The position numbers and the translations under genes were made by a program. From NCBI GenBank assembly GCA_964421575.1, contig CAYQXI010000114.1:1-29009 (forward strand): a stretch of DNA of 29,009 nucleotides, written 5' to 3'. Each line of letters begins with the position of its first letter. Position 1 is the stretch's first letter. The DNA comes from JAAOZN01 sp964421575 (lineage in GTDB: Archaea; Thermoproteota; Nitrososphaeria; Nitrososphaerales; JAAOZN01). The notes under the pieces were generated by a model. It was not told the origin of the DNA, searched no databases, and saw only the letters and a list, made by a program, of their open reading frames with translations. Shown here piece by piece: positions 6,999 to 15,698 of this stretch.

Positions 6999-9578
6999 GT
7001 GCAGAAGTATCGATGCCCGAGCTGCGGATCGAGGCTCGAGGTTAAGCGAACCTACGATGGTAGAGCACTATTCTACTGCACAAAATGTGAGTTAAAACAC
7101 ATACTCGTCACCAGAGGTAAGAGTGAGGATGAAGACTATCTACAGATGCTCTTAGCCTATGATACGGGGAAGATAGATGTAAAGAAGCCGCTTGAAGATC
7201 TGTTGGAGGAAGAGGGTTTTATCCGCAAAAGAGATGAGATTCAGCGTATAATAAGTGAAGTGGAGAAGAAAGGGTATAGCATCCCAGCTATAGTTTACGA
7301 TGCTTTAACATCCAAGCAAGACTATGTGGTAGCATATAACCTAATAGAGGAGGCTAAACCGAAGCTAGGTAGCGCCCCCTCTTCCCTCAACTTACCACAA
7401 CCTCTGGTGAAGACGCTGGAGCTGATGGGTGTAGAGCGCCTCTACAGCTTTCAAGAAGAAGCTATTACACACATACTCAACGGCGAGGATGTTGTAATCG
7501 TGGCACCTACAGGGAGTGGTAAGACGGAGGCTTTCACCCTACCTGTGTTAGCTATGCTCTCAACATTAAGTAGCGAGTTTGGTGGCTTACGTGTAGAGCA
7601 GCCTAAGATCAAAGCCCTCTTCATCTACCCAACAAAGGCGCTTGCGCGTGACCAGCTGCAGAAGATTAGATTATTGGCGGATTCTGTCGGTGTCTCCGTT
7701 GATGTGTTTGATGGAGATACCCCCAGAAGGGATAGGGAGCGTATCCTACTTGAGCCGCCTCATATAGTGTTGACCAACTTCGACACCATCCACCACCATC
7801 TACTACATAGAACCGCTTTCAGCCGATTGCTCCATACGGTGAAGATACTGGTGGTCGATGAGGTACACGTGTATAAAGGCACCTTTGGCTCAAACGTCTA
7901 CTTTATAGTGAAGAGGCTTGAGAGGCTCACAAGTAAGCTTCAGATAATAGCTGCTTCAGCGACCGTGGCGAACCCAGCAGAGTTCTGCAAAACACTCTTC
8001 GGGCGAAGATTTAGGGTGATCCAAGAGGAGGAGGGGAGGCACGGTATACTACACTTCATCATCTTATTCCCCACTCTGCGAAGCCACAGAGCGCTAGTAG
8101 TAGATACTATTAAGAAGCTGTTCAAAGCGGGGTATAAGCCACTAATCTTCTCGAGTTCACACCTCGGTGCTGAGTTAAACGCTTACTACGCCAAGCGGGA
8201 GGGCGTAGATATAGCGGTGCATAGAGCTGGTCTACCAGAGGAGTGGAGGAGGAAGGTTGAGGAGGGCTTCAGAAAAGGCACGATCAAAGCGATCTCAGCA
8301 ACACCGACCCTAGAATTAGGGTTGGACATAGGCTCAGTCGATGCGGTGGTCTCAGATCTGGTGCCTGTAAATAGGTTGATACAGAGGGCTGGTAGGGCTG
8401 GTAGAAGAGGGCAAGAAGCACTAATCTTCCTACTCCTAAGGGATAACGACCCCATAAGCCAATATTATAGAAACCACCCTGAAGAATACCTTAAGAACAT
8501 CGAGCAGGCTTACGCAGACCCCTACAACCCACTGGTTGCAGAGAAGCAGATCTTAGCAGCAGCTTTAGACAAACCAATCACCAGAGGCGAGTTCCAGGAG
8601 TATAAGCAGATCGTAGATAGCCTCACCTCAAAAGGTCTGCTACGCAGATTCAAGGATCTACTTAAGCCAGACACAATCGCAGCCAGAAGGATCTTAACAG
8701 CTTATAACATAAGGGGGAGTGGGGAGAATGTTACAATACTCTTCAACGGTAGGAGGATAGGTGAAAGGTCTCTACCTCAAGCATTAGATGAGCTACACCC
8801 AGAAGCGGTCTATCTGCACGCGAGTGTAAGATACCGTAGCAAGGTTCTGAAGATAGATGGTGATAGAAGCTACGCTGAACTCGAAACCCTACCCCCAAAC
8901 TACCCATACTTCACAAGGCCGCTTAAAGAAGAGTGGCCGAGAATATTGAGCGTGCTCGAGTCAAGGAGGGTCTATGGGATGGAGGTTAAGCGGGTTGAAT
9001 TGGAGATAGAGAAGAAAGTAATAGGTTACGTGAATGTGGACATCAACAACCCAACAGCTAAGGGTAAGCCGGCGCTCCTCCCACAGCCAGTAACTTACAA
9101 GTTCATTACAAAAGGCATAGTCTTTCGAGCACCAACCCCAGACCAAACTCTTCAAAGATACGCTGATCAAAAAGAATATGCTTTGATGAGCAGCTACCAC
9201 GCCACAGAGCACCTAATGATAGAAGCGACCAACCCGATAACAGGTGGTGCAGCAGAAGACATGGGTGGCATAAGTATAGGTGCAACAGGGCTTATCTACA
9301 TCTACGATGGTGCAGTAGGAGGAAACGGGGCTACAAAAGCCCTATACGATAGATTCGAGGAGGCGCATAGAAGTGCATTAGAAATAGTGGAGGGGTGTAG
9401 ATGTGAATCGGAGACAGGCTGCCCAAGATGCACCTACTCATACAGATGCGGCAACAACAACGAATTCCTTCTCAAAGGTGGGGGAACGGAAGTACTCCGT
9501 AAGATCAAGGAAGGGATGCTGACGAGCCTCGACGGACTTGAGGAGCTGTTAAAGGAGAGGCCGAAGTCATTCGTTTAG
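6999..9578 (+). CDS. DEVH-box superfamily 2 helicase with N-terminal zinc ribbon and C-terminal DUF1998/MZB-type cysteine cluster
   Basis: An 859-residue ATP-dependent helicase of the MrfA/YprA-Hrq1-like group, whose studied members unwind DNA with 3'-5' polarity and act in repair of DNA damage or crosslinks. Seen in order: an N-terminal zinc ribbon (C6, C9, C27, C30); motif I APTGSGKTE at 169-177; motif II DEVH at 287-290 followed by VYKGTFGS; motif III SAT at 320-322; motif V LELGLDIG (about 438-445); motif VI QRAGRAGRRG at 462-471; and a C-terminal cluster with C800, C802, C808, C811 and C817. The N-terminal CPSC...CTKC ribbon is an addition to the basic MrfA plan. The start is GTG at 6999, just before the first zinc ligand; an ATG at 6982 is out of frame. 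Possibly co-transcribed with cofE. The exact repair role is inference. Confidence 0.88.
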   Translation: MQKYRCPSCGSRLEVKRTYDGRALFYCTKCELKHILVTRGKSEDEDYLQMLLAYDTGKIDVKKPLEDLLEEEGFIRKRDEIQRIISEVEKKGYSIPAIVYDALTSKQDYVVAYNLIEEAKPKLGSAPSSLNLPQPLVKTLELMGVERLYSFQEEAITHILNGEDVVIVAPTGSGKTEAFTLPVLAMLSTLSSEFGGLRVEQPKIKALFIYPTKALARDQLQKIRLLADSVGVSVDVFDGDTPRRDRERILLEPPHIVLTNFDTIHHHLLHRTAFSRLLHTVKILVVDEVHVYKGTFGSNVYFIVKRLERLTSKLQIIAASATVANPAEFCKTLFGRRFRVIQEEEGRHGILHFIILFPTLRSHRALVVDTIKKLFKAGYKPLIFSSSHLGAELNAYYAKREGVDIAVHRAGLPEEWRRKVEEGFRKGTIKAISATPTLELGLDIGSVDAVVSDLVPVNRLIQRAGRAGRRGQEALIFLLLRDNDPISQYYRNHPEEYLKNIEQAYADPYNPLVAEKQILAAALDKPITRGEFQEYKQIVDSLTSKGLLRRFKDLLKPDTIAARRILTAYNIRGSGENVTILFNGRRIGERSLPQALDELHPEAVYLHASVRYRSKVLKIDGDRSYAELETLPPNYPYFTRPLKEEWPRILSVLESRRVYGMEVKRVELEIEKKVIGYVNVDINNPTAKGKPALLPQPVTYKFITKGIVFRAPTPDQTLQRYADQKEYALMSSYHATEHLMIEATNPITGGAAEDMGGISIGATGLIYIYDGAVGGNGATKALYDRFEEAHRSALEIVEGCRCESETGCPRCTYSYRCGNNNEFLLKGGGTEVLRKIKEGMLTSLDGLEELLKERPKSFV

Positions 9579-9668
9579 TTTGGTAAGCGCGTTCGCTCTT
9601 CCCTTCTTATGATTAGACGCTGCCGAATACCTCTTCAGCCCGAATAAACGAGACTCAACTCTGGACTT

Positions 9669-9910
9669 TTAATGGTAATGTTTGTCTAATTCCTTTCTGT
9701 AGAGCTTGATTATGCTCCTCCATGTTTAAGAGCCTCTAACCTTCATTTTTGTGCTCTTTTTGGTTTAATAGTGGTGTTCTACCTTGGTTGTAAGTTCGCA
9801 GCTTCTTTTGATAGGTATGCCAAGTCTGCAAGGAATTCTACTAAGTCCGCTGGTATGTGCTTGATTAGATTGTAAGGTATCGGTGAGTCGTATTTCGTTC
9901 GCTCTCTCAA
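9669..9910 (-). pseudogene. Possible decayed coding region in the 459-base gap 9579-10037
   Basis: Two protein-like pieces lie on the minus strand in different frames. One (9779-9910) reads TTG-RERTKYDSPIPYNLIKH then IPADLVEFLADLAYLSKEAA and NLQPR before TAG, 43 residues. The other (9669-9722) reads WRSIIKLYRKELDKHYH before TAA, with a stop just upstream. Between them the frames are interrupted. The pieces have the residue balance of real protein and could be the remains of one gene with frameshifts, for example a transposase or a small regulator, but I do not recognise the family. The rest of the gap shows only the acyl-CoA dehydrogenase promoter near 9995. Nothing else in it could be supported. 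Confidence 0.25.
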
Positions 9911-9994
9911 GATAGTAGACTATAGGTTATTGAGCTAAGCTGACAGAAACCTTAGATGATAAAACAATTTCTCTGCAACCCCTATCATAGCAAA

Positions 9995-10005
9995 CATTAA
10001 ATATC
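9995..10005 (+). promoter_or_regulatory. Probable promoter of the acyl-CoA dehydrogenase-sucCD operon
   Basis: CATTAAATATC is a TATA-like element that would start transcription near 10026. The short leader would then hold GGAG (10030-10033) four bases before the ATG at 10038. A second TATA-like GTATAAAAG at 10018-10026 is too close to the start codon to serve this ATG. Confidence 0.4.
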
Positions 10006-10037
10006 AGATACTGAAGCGTATAAAAGAGTGGAGTAAA

Positions 10038-11273
10038 ATGGTTGATTTTAGTTTTACTGAAGAACAGGAGCTTTTCAGAAATTCTTTACGAGAATGGTGC
10101 AAGAAGAATCTGCCCTTAGAGAAAGTTAGGGAAATTGAAGAGAAACAAGAAGTTCCAAAAGAAATAATCAAAGGGTTAGCTGATTTAGGTATATTTTTAA
10201 TGACTATTCCTGAGGAACATGGTGGAGCTGGTGCCGACTGGACTACAGCATGCATCGTAGCCGAGGAACTCGGATATGCTGATATTAGCATAGCTTTACC
10301 AGTATTCTTTCTCGTCGAGACTTCATGGGGGTTTGTTATCGACAAATATTGCAGCGAACAAGTGAGAGAGCAATATATAAGAAGGGCGGTGAAGGGTGAA
10401 GCTTTCATTGGAATATCCACAACGGAGGCTGGAGGAGGAAGCGACATAGCAGGCATGAAGTCAACAGGCAGAAAAGAAGGTGGATACTGGATTTTAAACG
10501 GAGAAAAACTCTATATTAGCGGAACGGAAGAAGCCAAGAAATGGGGAGGAGGGTACTTCCTTCTCGTAAGGACATCGCCTCCGCCAGTTCCGGAAAAACG
10601 TCATTTAGGCATGACTGCCTTTTTCCTCCCAATAGATACGCCGGGAGTAGAAACGGTTAAAAAATTCGAGGATATGGGAAGGATGGGTATTTCTACAGGC
10701 GGTTTCGTAATGGATAACGTTAAGCTTCCGGACAGCTATAGGTTGGGCGAGGAAGGGAAAGGATTTTATCTTACGATGGAAGGTTTTGACGCAGCTAGGC
10801 TTTTAATAGGTGCCACTTGTCTAGGCGCGGCCAAGAGGGCGCTTGAGCTCGGAATGCAGTATATTAAGGAGAGGGTTGCCTTTGGCCGTCCAATAGCAAC
10901 CTTTGAAGGGATTCAGTTTGAGTTAGCGGACGACTGGGCTGAACTTGAAGCCTTACGCTCACTGGTCTACCGAACCGCATGGATGATGGATATGAGGTAT
11001 AAGCAAGGAAAATTCTCACCTACAGAAGTTAGCAAGTACATCTCAGCCTGTAAACTTAAGGCCCCGCCGTTTGCCTTCGAAGTATTTAAGCACGTAATGC
11101 TGTGGTTTGGAGCCTACGGCTATACTAAGGAATGCCCGCTTGAAATGGGTCTTCGAGGTATAATGTCCTATATGATAGGCGCAGAAGGAACCTTAAATAT
11201 CCAAAGAATAGTTATCGCAAGAGAACTCTTAGGTAAAGAGTATATCTCATATCGCGCAGAAAAAGGTTCATAA
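10038..11273 (+). CDS. Acyl-CoA dehydrogenase
   Basis: An FAD enzyme that oxidises an acyl-CoA to the 2,3-enoyl-CoA and hands electrons to electron-transfer flavoprotein. It is 411 residues, slightly longer than the usual 380-390. Seen: IPEEHGGAG (about residues 56-64), the flavin-binding STTEAGGGSDIAGMKS (about 130-145), RVAFGRPIATFEGIQ (about 278-292), WFGAYGYTKE, and the C-terminal AEGTLNIQRIVIAR. In that last motif E383 lies where the usual catalytic base is found (IYEGT in relatives). Substrate is not determined; an aliphatic or alicyclic acyl-CoA is possible. The start is ATG with GGAG upstream. It is followed after 35 bases by sucC and sucD. EtfAB genes lie 9 kb away in the same compositional block, which fits the need for this electron acceptor. 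Confidence 0.92.
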   Translation: MVDFSFTEEQELFRNSLREWCKKNLPLEKVREIEEKQEVPKEIIKGLADLGIFLMTIPEEHGGAGADWTTACIVAEELGYADISIALPVFFLVETSWGFVIDKYCSEQVREQYIRRAVKGEAFIGISTTEAGGGSDIAGMKSTGRKEGGYWILNGEKLYISGTEEAKKWGGGYFLLVRTSPPPVPEKRHLGMTAFFLPIDTPGVETVKKFEDMGRMGISTGGFVMDNVKLPDSYRLGEEGKGFYLTMEGFDAARLLIGATCLGAAKRALELGMQYIKERVAFGRPIATFEGIQFELADDWAELEALRSLVYRTAWMMDMRYKQGKFSPTEVSKYISACKLKAPPFAFEVFKHVMLWFGAYGYTKECPLEMGLRGIMSYMIGAEGTLNIQRIVIARELLGKEYISYRAEKGS

Positions 11274-11308
11274 TTTACTACGCTAGACATTTAATATGAG
11301 GTGGAGCG

Positions 11309-12448
11309 ATGCAATTATATGAATATGAAGCGAAAGCAGTGTTAAAAAAATTCGGTATCACCGTCCCAGAAGGTCGCTTGACGCACAATTTACCAGAAGT
11401 ACGCGAAGCTTTCATCGAGCTTAATAGACCTGTCGTGTTAAAAGCCCAAGTATTGGTAGGGGGGCGTGGAAAGGCTGGTGGCATAAGATTTGCAAATACC
11501 CTTGAAGAGGCCGAAAAGGAAGCTTCACAACTATTTAAAGCAGAAATAAAGGGCTTCGAAGTTAACAAGATACTAATTGAGGAAAAGCTAAACATAATGA
11601 AAGAACTGTACCTGAGCGTGACTATAGACGATGTGTTAGGAACTCCAGTTCTTATGGCATCTTCTACAGGTGGGGTTGATATCGAGGAGATTGCTGCAAA
11701 AGTTCCAGAAAAAATTGCTTTGTTGCGTCCAAATATATTAAGAGGGGTTAGGGAATATGAAACGAGGGCGCTGATTAAACAGATAGGTTTGGAGGGTGAG
11801 GTATTAACAGAGGTAAGCAGCATTTTATGGAGACTTTACAACATCTTTAGAGCTTATGATGCTGAAATTGTCGAAATCAATCCACTAATCATAACGTCGG
11901 AAGGGAAGGTGGTGGCTGCTGATGCCAGACTAAGCATTGACGATCACGCGCTATTTAGACATCCCGAATTTGAAGCATCAAGACTGGAGCATTTCGAAAA
12001 TCCCTTGGAACGTGAAGGACAAAGAAGAGGTGTGAACTTTGTAGACCTTAAGGGTAATATCGCGATTATGGGCAATGGAGCTGGGCTTGTTATGTCTCTT
12101 TTAGACGCCATAAAAATGGCTGGTGGACAGCCTGCGTGTTTTCTAGATACTGGTGGAGGATTATCTGAGGAAAGGATACAAAATGCTCTTGATCTACTCT
12201 TAAAGAAAGCTGACTCTGACCCTGATGTTAAAGTGATTTTTGTTGCTCTTTGGTTTATGATATCGCCAGCTGAAGAAGCGGCAAAGGGTTTGATTAACGC
12301 AATAACCAAAACCAAACCTCGAGTACCAATAATTGGCGTAATTCAAGGGATTGGTGCAGATCAAGCTGTTAAAATCCTCGAAAATGCCGGGATTAGATGC
12401 TATCCGACAGTAAAGGAGGGCATAAAGGCAGCTGTAGAAATTAGGTGA
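11309..12448 (+). CDS. sucC: Succinate--CoA ligase (ADP-forming), beta subunit
   Basis: The ATP-grasp subunit of succinyl-CoA synthetase, which makes ATP (or GTP) from succinyl-CoA, ADP and phosphate. It is 379 residues, the normal length. Seen: the N-terminal MQLYEYEAKAVLKKFGI, the nucleotide-binding loop GGRGKAGG at 51-58, the metal-binding EINP at 189-192, the ligase domain GNGAGL at 255-260, and FLDTGGG at 278-284. The start is ATG at 11309 behind a strong GAGGTGG. The gene lies between the acyl-CoA dehydrogenase and sucD and overlaps the region just upstream of the sucD start. It may serve the citric acid cycle. In this setting it could also act on the CoA ester produced by the dehydrogenase pathway; a related dicarboxylate-CoA ligase activity cannot be excluded. 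Confidence 0.93.
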   Translation: MQLYEYEAKAVLKKFGITVPEGRLTHNLPEVREAFIELNRPVVLKAQVLVGGRGKAGGIRFANTLEEAEKEASQLFKAEIKGFEVNKILIEEKLNIMKELYLSVTIDDVLGTPVLMASSTGGVDIEEIAAKVPEKIALLRPNILRGVREYETRALIKQIGLEGEVLTEVSSILWRLYNIFRAYDAEIVEINPLIITSEGKVVAADARLSIDDHALFRHPEFEASRLEHFENPLEREGQRRGVNFVDLKGNIAIMGNGAGLVMSLLDAIKMAGGQPACFLDTGGGLSEERIQNALDLLLKKADSDPDVKVIFVALWFMISPAEEAAKGLINAITKTKPRVPIIGVIQGIGADQAVKILENAGIRCYPTVKEGIKAAVEIR

Positions 12449-12453
12449 GTTTG

Positions 12454-13320
12454 ATGGCCATTCTAGTTAATAAAAACACTCGCGTAATAGTTCAAGGTAT
12501 TACGGGAAGGCTTGGGGCTCGTCAAACAAAAATGATGCTTGAGTATGGAACAAAAATAGTAGCTGGGGTGACACCCGGCAAAGGTGGAGAAACGGTTTTT
12601 GGCATCCCGGTCTATGATTCTGTTCAAGAAGCTCTGAAAGAACAAGAGGCAGACGCGTCCGTAATATATGTGCCAGCACGTTTTATGAAAGATGCAGCGT
12701 TTGAGGCAATCGAAGCAGGCATAAAGTTTATGGCGATAATAACGGACTGGGTGCCTGTTCACGATGCCCTCGAGATAAAAGCCCTTGCAAATAGCTTGGG
12801 AACGCGTTACATAGGTCCAAACAGTCCAGGCATAACAGTGCCAGGTGAAATAAAGCTAGGCATGATACATTCAGTAATGCCCGGGAATATTGGGATAGTC
12901 TCCAGAAGTGGAACCTTAACTGCTGAAATAAGCAATCTTTTAACTAACGCTGGTTTTGGTCAAAGCACTGTGTTAGGGGTAGGCGGAGACCCTATAGTGG
13001 GCTTACGCTTTAAAGACGTCCTCGGGCTATTCGAAAAAGATGACCAAACCAAGGCCATCGTCATAATAGGAGAGATAGGAGGCACTATGGAAGAGGAGGC
13101 CGCAGAGTATATAAAGGAACACGTTAGCAAACCAATTGTAGCCTTTATAGCGGGTCAAGCAGCTCCACCAGAAAAAAAGATGGGACACGCTGGCGCCATA
13201 ATTAGAGGGGGACGCGGCACTGCTGCAAGCAAGATAAACGCACTAAAACAAGCAGGAGTCCGAATTGCAAACACTCCCTGGGAACTCCCATCTATCCTTA
13301 AAGAGTGTTTACGAAGTTAA
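12454..13320 (+). CDS. sucD: Succinate--CoA ligase (ADP-forming), alpha subunit
   Basis: The CoA-binding and phosphohistidine-carrying subunit that pairs with SucC. It is 288 residues from the chosen ATG at 12454, whose N-terminus MAILVNKNTRVIVQGITGR matches the family. GTG at 12445 and TTG at 12451 are also in frame, but AGGTGA at 12443-12448 sits five bases before the ATG and would be destroyed as a leader by the earlier starts. That ribosome binding site overlaps the sucC stop codon. Seen: GITGR (15-19), the CoA region GPNSPGI around 121-127, and the active-site loop KMGHAGAIIRGGRGTA with H245 as the likely phosphorylated histidine. The GPNSPG segment has Ser where E. coli SucD has Cys. 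Confidence 0.94.
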   Translation: MAILVNKNTRVIVQGITGRLGARQTKMMLEYGTKIVAGVTPGKGGETVFGIPVYDSVQEALKEQEADASVIYVPARFMKDAAFEAIEAGIKFMAIITDWVPVHDALEIKALANSLGTRYIGPNSPGITVPGEIKLGMIHSVMPGNIGIVSRSGTLTAEISNLLTNAGFGQSTVLGVGGDPIVGLRFKDVLGLFEKDDQTKAIVIIGEIGGTMEEEAAEYIKEHVSKPIVAFIAGQAAPPEKKMGHAGAIIRGGRGTAASKINALKQAGVRIANTPWELPSILKECLRS

Positions 13321-13701
13321 TAAACACTGATTCGCAGATTCCAATTTATCGTCATTCCCAAATTTTAGAATAGTCCTATTACTCTTCCACTACTCCAGAT
13401 TGAATGAAACCAATGTGTAGTTTGAGCTTGTTCCATAGTTATAACCTGCTGATCAGCAGCGAGGAAACGCGCTTAAAAGCAACTCGTTTGCAGCATAAAG
13501 GGGAGCCTTCATCAGTCACACTAGCGTGGCTTAACAACACTTTTGCATAGCGTTCGGAGACTTGCTTTTAATCAGTTATTTAGTCACGATCTTACTCATC
13601 TAACACTGTGTGTATGTAGCGCAGTAGCAGCAAGTGGCATAGAAGGCATTAGGTTGGAGAGGCAAGATCTTAGAGAGATGCTTTGACACTTTACCGTCGC
13701 G
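13321..13701. other. Gap between convergent sucD and hyuB, no gene supported
   Basis: This is 381 bases between two convergent operons, where both transcripts must end. I see no tRNA, hairpin-plus-T-run terminator or recognisable gene. One plus-strand frame (13525-13686) is open for 53 codons and ends with GIRLERQDLREML, but it has no convincing start codon or ribosome binding site and matches no family I know. Confidence 0.5.
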
Positions 13702-15681
13702 CTAATCACGCCACCATTTAGTAGATTTCTTCAAGACCACATTCCTAAATATTTCTGTCGTTTTGTACAACACGTTCTTTGTCCTTCTGTCAATTATAAC
13801 TCCATATCTTCTTATGGTGTCCAGGTAGTCGATTTCTCCTTTAAGCCATTTTTCTCTAACTAGATCAGGATCTTCCTCAAGCCACTTCTTTCTATTTTCT
13901 CTAATGTAGTTCCTCTCCTTCTCGGTTTCACTCCAATCTATTTTGTAGGTTCCATTTTCTTGGCGCACTACCACTCCATAATCTTTCCTAGCTCTTTCAA
14001 CGGATACGTAGCCGTCTATTACGTCTTCTAAGACAAGCATAGGATCCCTTTCTAGAGGATCACCTAATCCTCCGCCTCCCGCTGACATCCTTGTGAAAAC
14101 ATCTCCTTGCTTTATCTCAACAGCTGAGAAATAGCATCCGAGAGATCTCTCATTTGGAGTTCCAGGGTTGAGAAAGACTCCTTGAGGTATTGATGGCAAC
14201 CCTCCTAAAATGCCCCAAGGTACTATCCTTTCTCTATCAGCCATGTAGGACATCAAAACTCTATCGGATTCTGTGATTATTCCGCCTTTCTCGAGACCAC
14301 AACCACCTCTCCATTTACCAGGGCCGCCAGAATCTTGTACTATCTCGTGCTTAGTAGTTATTACAGGATTCAGCCTTTCTTGTCCTTCAAGAGGCTGCAC
14401 GGTTAACCCCATGCCGAATAGAGGGGCTGAGGCATTCGCTCCATCTTTTTTATTTCTACCTCCATAACCACCTAACATCCAATCGTACCACATGAAGTGC
14501 CTATCGTATCCAGGTCTCTTATCCCAGCCACCTATCAGCAAGTATTCTAAGTTGAAAGAGCATGCCATAGCCCTTTCTGGCATTATATAAGACCATAATT
14601 CTATTATACAGCTCATAATCTTCTCGTAGGCACCAGAACAGAATCCAGTCACAGGCAGTGGCCAAGGAGCATTGACTACGGAGTTTTCTGGCAGATAGGC
14701 CTTAACGACTCTATAGAACCCTGAGTTCAAGGGTATGTCTGGGAAGAACAGCTTCGTTCCAGCGACAACAGCTGAGAATGAATTTCCAAAAGCTCCATTA
14801 AGGAAGGTGCTAACGTATGGGTCAGAGCCGCTTAAATCATAAAATATTTCTTCGTCGGTTATCGACATCTTAACTTTGATCCTAATTGGTTTATCATATT
14901 CTTTTCCAGGGTCATAATCAATGAAATCTTCGGTTTCCCAGCTACCCTTTGGCAAGTTCTTCAAACGTTGTCTAAGCATTCTTTCAACGTAATCCTGAAC
15001 GCTCTTGAAAGCAGAAAGTACCGTTTCGAACCCATACTTCTTGATTAGGCTTATCAAAAACTTCTCGCCTACTTCTGTCGCTGCCGCTTGAGCCTTCATG
15101 TCCCCAAGCCTCTCCTCCGGAACCCTCATATTGCTCACAATCAAATCAGCGACATCCCTTCTAAACCTCCCTTTTTCCCAGAGTTTAACTGGTGTTATTC
15201 TTAATCCCTCTGCATAATGCTCCTTTGCCATAACGTTAAAGGAACCGGGTACTGCACCTCCCACATCAGCCCAATGCCCATTTGACTGCGTGATCGCTAT
15301 CAGTTCCCCATCATAGAACACAGGTTTCATAATCCTCACATCAGTAAAGTGTGTGCCACCCATATACGGATCGTTTATAGCGATGATATCACCAGGATAG
15401 AGATCTTCCTTAAAATACTCAAGAACAGCTTTAGCGGTGTAGTGAAGTGTTCCGGTGTGAACGGCTATATCTTGACTTCCTTGCATCACAGTATCGCCCA
15501 ATGCGTCATTTAAAGCGCAACTGAAGTCCCTATTGAATATTACAAATGAGTAACAAGTCCTTAGTATCTGCTCGGCCATTTGGTCTACAAGAGTAACGAA
15601 TGAATTTTTCAGAACTTCGAAAGTAATTGGATCTAAGCTGATCTTTCCAATCTCATATTTTTCATATATGTTCTGCCGCAT
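13702..15681 (-). CDS. hyuB: Hydantoinase B/oxoprolinase family protein
   Basis: The partner of HyuA in the family that includes N-methylhydantoinase, 5-oxoprolinase, and acetone and acetophenone carboxylases. These are ATP-driven enzymes that open cyclic amides or carboxylate ketones. It is 659 residues. Seen: LDPITFEVLKNSFVTLVDQM (about 16-35), CALNDALGDTVMQGSQDIAVH (about 55-75), the signature NDPYMGGTHFTDV (about 104-116), QSNGHWADVGG, and the C-terminal RMSAGGGGLGDPLERDP (about 530). After the usual DYGVVV end, about 95 more residues contain a second RRYGVIIDRRTKNVLY segment. The start is ATG at 15681 behind AGGGGTGGG, 17 bases after hyuA. Which reaction it performs cannot be told from sequence. 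Confidence 0.88.
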   Translation of the reverse strand: MRQNIYEKYEIGKISLDPITFEVLKNSFVTLVDQMAEQILRTCYSFVIFNRDFSCALNDALGDTVMQGSQDIAVHTGTLHYTAKAVLEYFKEDLYPGDIIAINDPYMGGTHFTDVRIMKPVFYDGELIAITQSNGHWADVGGAVPGSFNVMAKEHYAEGLRITPVKLWEKGRFRRDVADLIVSNMRVPEERLGDMKAQAAATEVGEKFLISLIKKYGFETVLSAFKSVQDYVERMLRQRLKNLPKGSWETEDFIDYDPGKEYDKPIRIKVKMSITDEEIFYDLSGSDPYVSTFLNGAFGNSFSAVVAGTKLFFPDIPLNSGFYRVVKAYLPENSVVNAPWPLPVTGFCSGAYEKIMSCIIELWSYIMPERAMACSFNLEYLLIGGWDKRPGYDRHFMWYDWMLGGYGGRNKKDGANASAPLFGMGLTVQPLEGQERLNPVITTKHEIVQDSGGPGKWRGGCGLEKGGIITESDRVLMSYMADRERIVPWGILGGLPSIPQGVFLNPGTPNERSLGCYFSAVEIKQGDVFTRMSAGGGGLGDPLERDPMLVLEDVIDGYVSVERARKDYGVVVRQENGTYKIDWSETEKERNYIRENRKKWLEEDPDLVREKWLKGEIDYLDTIRRYGVIIDRRTKNVLYKTTEIFRNVVLKKSTKWWRD

Positions 15682-15698
15682 ATATACCCACCCCTAAC

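Noticed and set aside
10018..10026. GTATAAAAG as the promoter of the acyl-CoA dehydrogenase
   Set aside because: Transcription about 26 bases downstream would begin inside the gene, after the ATG at 10038.
10004..10456. Minus-strand open frame of 150 codons opposite the acyl-CoA dehydrogenase start
   Set aside because: It overlaps the promoter and first third of a well-supported gene, and its product has no recognisable domain.
13525..13686. Plus-strand open stretch of 53 codons between sucD and hyuB
   Set aside because: No start codon with a ribosome binding site or promoter, no family match, and the length is within chance for this composition.
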